Origin: DASSUW01 sp963849695
Lineage (GTDB): Bacteria > Actinomycetota > Thermoleophilia > Solirubrobacterales > Solirubrobacteraceae
Direction of reading: 5' to 3'
NCBI GenBank assembly: GCA_963849695.1
Contig: CAWKIT010000004.1
Span: 1 to 64,000 of the forward strand
Length of the DNA stretch: 64,000 nt
Below, piece by piece: positions 8,044-15,753 of the stretch; positions within the stretch are counted from its first letter, which is position 1; every line of letters starts with the position of its first letter. The notes beneath the pieces were generated by a model. That model was not told where the DNA came from, made no database searches, and was given only the letters and a program-made list of their open reading frames with translations. A program made the position numbers and the translations under genes.

Positions 8044-8937
8044 CTACGAGGTGGCTTCGATCGCCTCCTGGAGCGTCATCGTCGGCGGGTCCTGCTGCTC
8101 GCCCGTGTACTGGCCGACCCACTTCTCGTAGGACTCGGCCCAGCCGCCGCCGCTCTTGTACTCCTCCAGGACGCCGTCCACGAACTCCTTGAACTCCGCG
8201 TCGTCCTTCGGGAGGCCGGCGCCGTAGGGCTCGGTGGTCAGGGGCTCGCCCTCGGTGAGCTTGAGGGTGTCGTCCTGGATGATCATGCCGGTGAGGATCA
8301 CGTCGTCGGTCGAGACCGCGTCGACGGCGCCGTTCTGCACCAGCTCCAGGCACTCCGAGTAGGAGTCGACGAGCTCCAGGTCGGCCTTTGGCGCCTGCTC
8401 CTTGATCGTCTCCTCATAGGTCGAGCCGAGCGCCGTGCAGACCTTCTTGCCGGCCAGGTCGTCGATGCCCGCGATGTCCGAGTCCGGCGGCACGAGGATC
8501 CGGCCGCGGGCGATGTAGTACGGCTCGGAGAAGCCGATCTCCTGGGCGCGCTCGGCGTTGATGGTCATCGTCGAGAGCACGAGGTCGACCGTCCCGTCCT
8601 GGAGGAACGGGATCCGGTTGTCGGAGATCGCCTCGATGAAGTTCGGCTCGACGCCGAGCTTGTCGGCGATCGCCTGGCCGAAGTCGACATCGAAGCCCTC
8701 GATCTCGTCGTTCTGCGGGTTCTTGAACCCGAACGGCGGCACGTCGTACTTGACGCCGATCTTGATCTCGCCCGCCGCCTGGATCTTCCCCATCGTGGTG
8801 TCCTCGGGGAACTGCTCGACCTCGGCGGCCGGCGTCGATTCACCGCCCGCAGGCTGTTCCTCCTCGTCGTCGCCGCAGGCCGCTACGAGCAATCCCAGTG
8901 CGAGCACGAGGATCAGTGCCCAGCGTGTGGTCTTCAT
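8044..8937 (-). CDS. Amino acid ABC transporter substrate-binding lipoprotein (GluB-like)
   Basis: 297-residue extracytoplasmic binding protein. The signal peptide MKTTRWALILVLALGLLVAA ends at lipobox cysteine 21, followed by acidic and Pro/Glu-rich tether sequence, so it is a membrane-anchored lipoprotein. The SBP family 3 fold is shown by IKIGVKYDVPPFGFKNP, the lobe motif GTVDLVLSTMTINAERA and FSEPYY. The pair of cysteines around KVCTALGS and YSECLELV resembles GluB of corynebacteria, hence a glutamate/aspartate-type ligand is suggested. It sits 11 bp after the ATPase gene in the operon. Confidence 0.9.
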   Translation of the reverse strand: MKTTRWALILVLALGLLVAACGDDEEEQPAGGESTPAAEVEQFPEDTTMGKIQAAGEIKIGVKYDVPPFGFKNPQNDEIEGFDVDFGQAIADKLGVEPNFIEAISDNRIPFLQDGTVDLVLSTMTINAERAQEIGFSEPYYIARGRILVPPDSDIAGIDDLAGKKVCTALGSTYEETIKEQAPKADLELVDSYSECLELVQNGAVDAVSTDDVILTGMIIQDDTLKLTEGEPLTTEPYGAGLPKDDAEFKEFVDGVLEEYKSGGGWAESYEKWVGQYTGEQQDPPTMTLQEAIEATS

Positions 8938-8948
8938 TCCCGCCTCCT

Positions 8949-9698
8949 CTAGTGATGGATGATCTTGTCAACGAAGTCGCGCGCGCGCTCGCTCTTCGCC
9001 GCGGCGAAGAACTCGGTCGGGGGCGCCTGCTCGACGATCTGCCCCTCGTCGATGAAGACGATCCGGTCGCCCACCTCGCGCGCGAACCCCATCTCGTGCG
9101 TGACGACGGCCATCGTCATGCCGTCGCGCGCGAGGTCGCGCATGACGTCGAGCACCTCCCGGATCATCTCCGGATCGAGCGCCGACGTCGGCTCGTCGAA
9201 CAGCATGAGCTTGGGCTCCATGGCGAGCGCACGGGCGATCGCGACGCGCTGCTGCTGACCCCCGGACAGGTCGGCCGGGAAGGCGCCCGCCTTCTCGGTC
9301 AGCCCGACCCGCTCCAGCAGCCGCTGCGCACGGTCGCGGGCGGCGGCCTTGCCCTCCCCCTTCACCTCGATCGGCGCCATGGTCAGGTTCTCCGTGACGG
9401 TCTTGTGGGCGAACAGGTTGAACTGCTGGAACACCATCCCGATCTGCGCGCGCATCCGGTTGACCCCTTTGCCGGCGCGCGCCATCGAGGCGCCGTCGAA
9501 CCGCACGTCGCCTTCGTCGACGCCCTCGAGCCCGTTGATGCAGCGCAGCATCGTCGACTTCCCGGAGCCCGACGGCCCGGCGATCACCACGACCTCACCG
9601 CGGTCGATCGTCAGATCGATGCCGTCCAGCACCAAGTTGTCGCCGAAGCTCTTCCGCACCCGCTCGAGTTCGACGAGATGCCCTGCTTCCGCGCTCAT
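8949..9698 (-). CDS. Amino acid ABC transporter ATP-binding protein (GluA/GlnQ-like)
   Basis: 249-residue ATPase, first gene of the transporter operon. Walker A is GPSGSGKST, the Q-loop is MVFQQFNLFAHKTV, the signature is LSGGQQQRVAIARAL, Walker B is LMLFDEPTSALDPE and the switch His is in VVTHEMGFAREV. The order ATPase, binding protein, permease, permease is that of gluABCD. The promoter should lie in the 115-bp divergent gap to nucS. Confidence 0.93.
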   Translation of the reverse strand: MSAEAGHLVELERVRKSFGDNLVLDGIDLTIDRGEVVVIAGPSGSGKSTMLRCINGLEGVDEGDVRFDGASMARAGKGVNRMRAQIGMVFQQFNLFAHKTVTENLTMAPIEVKGEGKAAARDRAQRLLERVGLTEKAGAFPADLSGGQQQRVAIARALAMEPKLMLFDEPTSALDPEMIREVLDVMRDLARDGMTMAVVTHEMGFAREVGDRIVFIDEGQIVEQAPPTEFFAAAKSERARDFVDKIIHH

Positions 9699-9813
9699 CT
9701 GCTTGGGCGGGACCCTACCGACCGCTGGGGCGGTGGCGCGTTCCCGCTACGCACTGCTCGGTGCGCGGAGCGGCTGAAACCGGGTCGCCTGACCGTCCGG
9801 CGCCGCCACTAGC

Positions 9814-10491
9814 GTGCCGCCGGTGCGCCTGATCGTCGCCCGCTGCTCCGTCGAGTACTCCGGCCGCCTGTCGGCGCGGCTGCCGGAGGCGCTGCGGCTG
9901 GTGATCCTCAAGGCCGACGGGTCGGTGCTGGTGCACGCCGACGCGGGCGGCTACAAGCCGCTGAACTGGATGACGCCGCCTACCGTCGTGGAGGAGGAGG
10001 GCGGCCGGATCGTCGTGCGCAAGCTCAAGGGCGAGGACCGGCTCGACATCGAGCTCGCCGAGGTGCTGAGCGACGTCACGCACCCGATGGACTTCGACGC
10101 CGCGCAGCTGGAGAAGGACGGCGTGGAGGCCGACCTGCAGGTGCTGCTGGCGGACGATCCGCACTGGTGCGGCGAGGGGTTCCGGCTCGTTCGCCGCGAG
10201 TGGCCGACCGACATCGGGCCGGTCGACCTGATGTGCCGCGACGACGAGGACGACTGGATCGCGGTCGAGATCAAGCGCGTGGGGACGATCGACGCGGTCG
10301 AGCAGCTCTCGCGCTACCTCGAGCGGATCCGGCTCGATCCGGCGATGGCCGACTGCCGCGGCGTGCTCGCCGCGCAGATCGTCAAGCCGCAGGCGCGCGT
10401 GCTTGCGGAGGCGCGGGGGCTGGACTGGGTGGAGGTCGACCTCGGCGAGCTGCGCGGCGAGCGGGTGCCGGCGCTCACCCTGTTCGCATGA
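9814..10491 (+). CDS. nucS: Mismatch-specific endonuclease NucS
   Basis: 225-residue nuclease of the NucS/EndoMS family, the non-canonical mismatch repair enzyme of Actinobacteria and Archaea that cuts both strands at G-T, G-G and T-T mismatches (known). The N-terminal DNA-binding domain contains RLILKADGS-like sequence and YKPLNWMTPP. The RecB-like catalytic core shows Asp138 (GPVDLMCRD) and Glu152-x-Lys154 (AVEIKR), with QLSRYLERI after it. The C-terminal LTLFA may be the sliding-clamp contact. GTG at 9814 or GTG at 9823 are both acceptable starts. The stop overlaps the crotonase start (ATGA). Confidence 0.95.
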   Translation: MPPVRLIVARCSVEYSGRLSARLPEALRLVILKADGSVLVHADAGGYKPLNWMTPPTVVEEEGGRIVVRKLKGEDRLDIELAEVLSDVTHPMDFDAAQLEKDGVEADLQVLLADDPHWCGEGFRLVRREWPTDIGPVDLMCRDDEDDWIAVEIKRVGTIDAVEQLSRYLERIRLDPAMADCRGVLAAQIVKPQARVLAEARGLDWVEVDLGELRGERVPALTLFA

Positions 10492-11246
10492 GCGTGCGCG
10501 CCGAGCCCGCCGGCGAGGTCCTGGTCGTCACGATCGACCGGCCGGAGGCGCGCAACGCCGTCAACCTGGCGGTGGCGGAGGGCATCGCGGCCGCCATGGA
10601 GCGGCTGGACGAGGACGACTCGCTGCGCACCGGCATCCTGACCGGCGCCGGCGGCACGTTCTGCGCCGGCATGGACCTCAAGGCGTTCGTAACCGGGGAG
10701 CGGCCGTTCGTCCCGGGCCGCGGCTTCGCCGGCATCGCCGAGCGCCCGCCGCGCAAGCCCCTGATCGCCGCCGTCGAGGGCTGGGCGCTGGCCGGCGGGT
10801 TCGAGGTCGCGCTCGCGTGCGACCTGATCGTGGCCGCGCGCGACGCCCGCTTCGGGATCCCCGAGGTCAAGCGCGGACTGGTGGCAGCCGCGGGCGCGCT
10901 GCTGCGCCTGCCGCGCCGGATCCCGTACCACCTCGCGATGGAGCTCGCCCTCACCGGCGACCCGATCGGCGCCGAGCGAGCGGCCGAGATCGGCATCGTC
11001 TCCCGCCTCACCGAGTCCGGCGGCGCGCTCGAGGGCGCGCGCGACCTCGCCGCCCACATCGCCGGCAACGGCCCCCTGGCGATCGACGCCTCCAAGCGCA
11101 TCGTCGCCGCCGCGGCCGACTGGCCGGAGGCCGAGGCCTGGGCGCGCCAGGCGGAGATCACGGGTCCGGTATTCGCGTCAGAGGACGCGCGCGAAGGCGC
11201 CACCGCCTTCGCCGAGAAGCGCGACCCGGTCTGGCGCGGGCGCTAG
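10488..11246 (+). CDS. Enoyl-CoA hydratase/isomerase family protein
   Basis: 252-residue crotonase-fold enzyme. The two oxyanion-hole segments are GTFCAGMDLKAF and EGWALAGGFEVALACDLIV. The acidic residues equivalent to the hydratase pair are present as Glu in GGFEVAL and in FGIPEVKRGL, which favours hydration of enoyl-CoA over other crotonase reactions, but the substrate chain length cannot be read. The start overlaps the nucS stop by four bases, so the two are translationally coupled although functionally unrelated. A hairpin follows at the convergent junction with the YjbQ gene. Confidence 0.85.
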   Translation: MSVRAEPAGEVLVVTIDRPEARNAVNLAVAEGIAAAMERLDEDDSLRTGILTGAGGTFCAGMDLKAFVTGERPFVPGRGFAGIAERPPRKPLIAAVEGWALAGGFEVALACDLIVAARDARFGIPEVKRGLVAAAGALLRLPRRIPYHLAMELALTGDPIGAERAAEIGIVSRLTESGGALEGARDLAAHIAGNGPLAIDASKRIVAAAADWPEAEAWARQAEITGPVFASEDAREGATAFAEKRDPVWRGR

Positions 11247-11290
11247 GTGCCCGGTACGTAGCTCGCCGACGGCAAGCGCCCGGCGCACCT
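11245..11290. terminator. Hairpin between convergent crotonase and YjbQ genes
   Basis: AGGTGCCCGG (11245-11254) pairs with CCGGCGCACCT (11280-11290), one bulged base, across the whole 43-bp convergent gap. It is a reasonable bidirectional terminator for a high-GC genome lacking U-tracts. Confidence 0.45.
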
Positions 11291-11712
11291 CAGTCCTCGC
11301 CGAACACCGTCACCACGACCGAGCGCGCGCCGCCGCGGTTGCGGTGCTCGCACAGGTACACGCCCTGCCAGGTGCCGAGCGCGAGCCGCCCGTCGCGGAC
11401 CGGCAGCGACAGCGAGGGGCCGAGCACGGACGCCTTGATGTGCGCCGGCATGTCGTCGGGGCCCTCGATCGTGTGCGTCCAGTAGCGGGCGTCTTCGGGC
11501 ACGGCCTCGTTGAAGTAGGCCTCGAAGTCATCCCGCACGTCGGGCGACGCGTTCTCGTTCAGCGTCAGCGAGGCCGACGTGTGGCGGATGAACAGATGCG
11601 CGAGGCCGATCCGCACCGTGCGCAGCTCCGGGACCGCCGAGTCGATCTCGCCGGTGACGAGGTGGAAGCCGCGCGGGCGCGGCCGGAGCGTGACCTCCCG
11701 CTGGATCCACAT
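11290..11712 (-). CDS. YjbQ/UPF0047 family protein
   Basis: 140-residue protein of the compact YjbQ family. Conserved positions visible are IRHTSASLTLNENA, the acidic stretch DVRDDFEAYF, YWTHTIEGPDDMPAHIKAS and GTWQGVYLCEHRNRGG, which form the putative catalytic pocket with His and Asp residues. Some members show weak thiamine phosphate synthase activity in vitro; the true role is unsettled. It has full family length with an ATG start and is convergent with the crotonase gene. Confidence 0.85.
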   Translation of the reverse strand: MWIQREVTLRPRPRGFHLVTGEIDSAVPELRTVRIGLAHLFIRHTSASLTLNENASPDVRDDFEAYFNEAVPEDARYWTHTIEGPDDMPAHIKASVLGPSLSLPVRDGRLALGTWQGVYLCEHRNRGGARSVVVTVFGED

Positions 11713-11785
11713 GGAGTGAGACTAGAAGTCGCTCCACGTCGGCGAGATTCGTGTGGTGGTGGCGACGCCCGCCGCCCGCCGCCGC

Positions 11786-13586
11786 CTACGGCTGGACGAC
11801 CCGCGAAGTGCCCAGCACGGCGCCGCCGGCGTCGAGCGCCCGCACCGCCACGTACGTGTGCGATCCGGGCACCGAGAGGACCGTCTCGAACCCGTCGCGC
11901 GCCCCGCCACCGACCACCGCGAGCGCGTCCGGGCCGGCGCCGCCGAGCACCTCCCAGCGCGCGACCTCGGTGGCGCCGTTCCAGCTCGCCCACACCGCGA
12001 CGCGGTCCCCGCGGCGCTGGGCGGCCACGGCCGGGGCGGTCGTGGGCCGGCCGACCCAATCCGCCCGCAGCGCGCGGTAGCTGCCGTCGGTGGCGCCCGC
12101 GAAGCGCGCGTTGAGCACGATCCGGCCGCGGCGCGTGAACTCGGTGATCACCGGCACCGCGCCCCAGGCGACGAGCACGTTCCCGTTCGGCTGCGCGCGC
12201 GCCCCGCCCTTGTTGGGCGCCGCCAACCGGCGCGGATGCTGGTAGCTGCGCAGCAGCCGGACGCGCTTGCGGCGCTCGTCGACCGCCAGCTTGATCGCGC
12301 GCGACTGGCCGCGGTCGCTGGGGCTGCCGACGCGGTTGTCGAAGATCGTCATCTCGTCGTCACTCACCCAGCGCGCGTCGTGCTGGCGGCAGAAGCGTGC
12401 TCCGCGGCCGAGCCGGAAGTCGCTGCGCTTGCCGCCCAGCCGCCAGTTCACGGCGCCGGTCGTGCGGTCGAGCTCGTACACCGCGCAGGTGTTGCGGGCG
12501 GAGATGGCGATGTCTCCGTCCGGCCCGACGTCCATCGAGTTGAGGTGGAAGTAGTCGAACGACTCGCCGCGCTGGGGCCGGTCGTAGCTCTCGCGCAGCC
12601 CGATCTCGCCGAGGCTGTGCCACTCGAACAACAGGCGGCCGGTGGCCGGGTCGATCTCCTGGATCACGTTGTCGAGCACCTCGCCGTTGCGCCGGCCGCC
12701 GACGCCCCGCAGGTCGTGCGCCACGCGGTTGTAGACCTGCACGAGCAGCGTGTCCTCGGGCGTGATGCGCATGTCGTGGATGTCGGCCCGATAGCCGCCC
12801 TTTGCCTCGACGCGCAGGATCTCGCGGTAGCTCTCGTCGAGCACGACGTAGTCGCCGTAGCCCCAGCCGGCGGCGAACCGGCCCTCCCAGTACGTGATCA
12901 CGGGCCGTCCCTGGTAGCGCTGCACCGCGACGTCGAAGATCTTGCGCTCGGCCGTGCGCTGCTTGAAGTAGACCGGTCGACCGCGGTCGTCGGCGATCAG
13001 CAGACCCTCGGGCCGCGGCCGCTCCTCGTCCCAGCCGGTGTTGAGCACCAGGTAGCCGGGGGCGCGGCCGGGCCGGCGCCGGGTGACGACGAGCCGGGGC
13101 GCCTTCAGCGACGGCATCGGAGCGATACGAGTGGTAGGTGCCCGTGCGCGGGCGGGGCACGGCGCGGTCGGAGCCCGAGCGGCCGGTCTCGTACTCACCG
13201 CGCAGGATCGTGAAGCCGTAGTCGCCGTCCTGCGCGCCGCGCACGTCGAGCGCGGTGCTCACGGTGACGCGCTCGCCGGCGGTGAACGGGCCGGCAGGGA
13301 CGAAGCTCGCGCCGCGGCCGTCGGTGTGCGGCTGGATCGTGCCCTGGTGGGCGCCGCTGACCGAGCCGGTCACCGTCACCGTCCCGACCGCGCCTGGCGC
13401 CACGCCGCGGAGGCTGATCTCGGTGCCGCGCTGGGCAGCGCGCGTGCCGGGAGACGGGAACGCGTTCACCGCTCCCGCCTGCGCCTTCACCACATCGTCC
13501 GAGGTCAGCGCGACGGCGCTGCTCGCGCCGCCCGCTGCCACGAGCACGCCGAGTGCGACGGCGCGCGTCCCCCTCCATGACCACAT
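11786..13586 (-). pseudogene. Secreted arylsulfotransferase-family protein, frameshifted
   Basis: One gene in two frames. From 13586 the N-terminal part reads a signal peptide (MWSWRGTRAVALGVLVAAGG) and an Ig-like region ending TGTYHSY. From about 13125 the next frame carries the beta-propeller of the arylsulfotransferase (ASST) family: GYLVLNTGWDEERP, VITYWEGRFAAGWGYGDYVV, HLNSMDVGPDGDIAISARNT and ARFCRQHDARW. Continuity is restored by removing one base inside 13121-13130. Family enzymes transfer sulfate between phenols outside the cytoplasm; catalytic competence here is unproven. Either a real null mutation or an assembly indel would explain the break. Confidence 0.78.
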
Positions 13587-13623
13587 GCCCGTCGTATACC
13601 CGCCGGACCGGACGGAGTTGCGG

Positions 13624-13893
13624 TCAGGCCGGCAGCCGCGCCACGCGCATGTCGACCCGCTCGCCGCGGAACGGCACTCCCTCGGCCTCGAGCAGCTTCC
13701 GCTGGCGCGCGCCCTTCGCGAGCGAGCCGTCCGCGCGGACGATCCGGTGCCACGGCACCGTCGGGTCGTCGCAGCCGCTCAGCACGGTGCCGGCGAATCG
13801 CGGGGCGCCCGGCGACACGTCCCCGTATGCGCGCACGAAGCCCGGCGGTGTGTCGCGGATGCGGGCGATGACGCGGGCGGCGCGGTCGGGCAC
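13624..13893 (-). CDS. Alkyltransferase-like protein (ATL)
   Basis: 89-residue homologue of the C-terminal domain of O6-methylguanine-DNA methyltransferase. The active-site motif PCHR reads PWHR (DDPTVPWHRIVRADGSLA), with tryptophan replacing the acceptor cysteine. This is the hallmark of ATL proteins, which bind alkylated guanine and hand the lesion to nucleotide excision repair rather than reverse it. The helix-turn-helix region is TPPGFVRAYGDVS and the C-terminus is short. GTG at 13893 gives the normal N-terminus (PDRAARVIARIRDTPPG). Divergent from the DUF1028 gene, 18 bp away, so their promoters overlap. Confidence 0.85.
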   Translation of the reverse strand: MPDRAARVIARIRDTPPGFVRAYGDVSPGAPRFAGTVLSGCDDPTVPWHRIVRADGSLAKGARQRKLLEAEGVPFRGERVDMRVARLPA

Positions 13894-13911
13894 GGCGGAT
13901 ATCCTCGCGCG

Positions 13912-14802
13912 ATGCGGCACGGCACGTACTCGATCGTCGCGCTCGACCCGGCGACCGGCGAGCTGGGCGCGGCGGTCCAGTCGCACTGGTTCTCGGTCGG
14001 CTCGCTGTGCACCTGGGCGCGGCCGGGCGTCGGGGTGGCGGCCACGCAGTCGGTGGCCGAGCCGGCGTACGGCCCGCATGCGCTCGACCGGATCGCCGAG
14101 GGCGCGAGTGCTGCCGACGCGCTCGGCGAGCTGATCGCCTCCGACCCGCTCGCCGCCGTGCGCCAGGTCGGCGTGGTCGACGCCGGCGGGGACGTCGCCG
14201 TCTATACCGGTCCTGACTGCACCCCGTGCGCGGGCGACGCGGCCGGCGCGCACTGGACGTGCCAGGCCAACATGATGGCCCGCGAGACGGTCCCGGCGGC
14301 GATGTCGGCCGCGTTCGAGCACACCGAGGGCGACCTCGCCGCGCGGCTGATGGCGGCGCTCGAGGCGGCCGAGGGCGAGGGCGGCGACGTGCGCGGCCGC
14401 CAGTCGGCGGCGCTCCTCGTGGTACCGGCCGAGGGCGAGTCGTGGCAGGCGCGGATCGACCTGCGCGTCGAGGATCACAAGGACCCGCTGGGCGAGCTGC
14501 GGCGCCTGCTCGTGCTCCAGCGCGCCTACGAGCTCGCCGGCCGCGCCGACGAGCTGATGGCCGCCGGACAGGCCGCCGAGGCCGGCGCGCTGTACCGCCA
14601 GGCGGCCGAGCTCGCGCCGGAGTCCGGCGAGCTGCTGTTCTGGGCCGGGCTCGCGCTCGCCCACGCCGGCGACCGCGAGGCGGGCGTCGAAGCCGTGCGC
14701 CGCGCGATCGACGCCCACGCCGGCTGGGGCACGCTGCTCGACCGGCTGTCCCCCGACTTCGCGCCCGCCGGACTCGAGGTCCGGCGGGCGCTGGGTCGGT
14801 GA
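13912..14802 (+). CDS. DUF1028 family protein with C-terminal TPR-like tail
   Basis: 296 residues. The first ~210 match DUF1028, an Ntn-hydrolase-like family: HGTYSIVALDPATGELGAAV, GVGVAATQSVAEPAYGP, HWTCQANMM and RGRQSAALLVV. The C-terminal ~85 residues are helical and repeat-like (AGQAAEAGALYRQAAELAPE), as in longer members of the family. No signal peptide is visible. Biochemical function is unknown. ATG at 13912 gives the conserved N-terminus. A 188-bp palindrome follows the stop. Confidence 0.82.
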   Translation: MRHGTYSIVALDPATGELGAAVQSHWFSVGSLCTWARPGVGVAATQSVAEPAYGPHALDRIAEGASAADALGELIASDPLAAVRQVGVVDAGGDVAVYTGPDCTPCAGDAAGAHWTCQANMMARETVPAAMSAAFEHTEGDLAARLMAALEAAEGEGGDVRGRQSAALLVVPAEGESWQARIDLRVEDHKDPLGELRRLLVLQRAYELAGRADELMAAGQAAEAGALYRQAAELAPESGELLFWAGLALAHAGDREAGVEAVRRAIDAHAGWGTLLDRLSPDFAPAGLEVRRALGR

Positions 14803-14804
14803 GG

Positions 14805-14992
14805 CGGGTCGAACTTCAACTGCGCAGGTAGGGAGAGTGGGGAGCCGCCCGCGCGGCGGAATCCCCGGGGGGTGTGTCCAGATAACTTGCCTATACGTGC
14901 AAGGAGTCTGGGTCACACCCCCTCCCCGACCGGGGATTCTCGGAGCGGCCGGCTCCCTCGCTGCCCTACCCAGCGCAGTTGACGTTCGCCGG
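14805..14992. repeat. 188-bp imperfect palindrome (rod-like hairpin)
   Basis: The whole convergent gap folds on itself. GAAC-T-TCAACTGCGC-AGGTAGGG (14811-14833) pairs with the segment ending at about 14988. Inward come GGAGCCG, GAATCCCCG, GGGGGTGTG and CCAGA/TCTGG, closing on TTGC...GCAA around 14886-14902. It is either a large bidirectional terminator, a miniature inverted-repeat element or a structured RNA; nothing coding is seen in it. Confidence 0.6.
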
Positions 14993-15686
14993 TTAGCAGA
15001 TCACCTGCAGGTGGAACGCGACGGCCGGCGCGGCCGGGTCCTCGGTCACGACGACCTGGTTGACGGCCGTGCCCGCGGCGCCTGCCGACGCGACCGCAAG
15101 CGGCCTGAGGCGTCGCACCGTTGGCGGTCGCCGTGTACGAGCACTTCGAGACGTCGCGGTTGAACGTGACGGTCGTCGCGTTGCCGGCACGGGTCGAGGC
15201 CGTCGCGCCGCGGTTCGCCCCGAGCGTGCCGCCGTCGGCCACCGCCGCGAACAGCACCTCCGACTTGGCCGCGAAGTCGGCGGAGTCCTTGTCGTCGAGC
15301 TTGTCGGCGTTGAGGTTGGCCACCTTGCCGGTCGCGTTGGTGGCAAACGGGACGCCGGTGGTGTCCTTGACCGTTATCTCGCCCGCCTCCTTGCCTCCGG
15401 TCTCGAACTCGAACGCCCGGCCGGTCTTGAGGTTGTTCGCGCGGACGCACGGCTCGTCGTTGCCGGCTTCGGCACGGCAGCCGTAGATCGCGCCGCCGCC
15501 GGCGCCGAGGTTCGACTGGCGCGTGGAGTAGGTGCCGTTGCTCGAGATGATCTGCGTCTCGCGCGTCAGCGAGCCTCCGTTCGGGTTGCGCTTGCCTGCG
15601 ATCAGGGACCGGCCCTCGCCGGACCCGAGCGCGACGGCGGGGACGCCGATCGCGACGATGAGCGCGCTGATGAGGATTGCCTTCAT
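14993..15686 (-). pseudogene. Secreted repeat-type protein ending HLQVIC, frameshifted
   Basis: The signal peptide MKAILISALIVAIGVPAVAL starts at ATG 15686. A region with TTGVPFATNATGKVANLNAD and SADFAAKSEVLFAAVADGG follows, then RAGNATTVTFNRDVSKCSYT. The C-terminus AAGTAVNQVVVTEDPAAPAV then FHLQVIC is in another frame, so an indel lies within about 15096-15118. Extracellular proteins with this layout are common in Solirubrobacterales-like genomes (inference); function unknown. Cysteines bracket the C-terminal sandwich. Confidence 0.6.
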
Positions 15687-15753
15687 GCCACCCTCGACAA
15701 CCCGGCGGCGGCCGAGTTGCGCGGCCGTCACCCGCCTGACCGGCTGAGAGGGG

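Noticed and set aside
12360..13586. 408-codon frame as a complete gene
   Set aside because: After about residue 155 it is Arg/Ala/Pro-rich noise, the shadow of the sulfotransferase frame.
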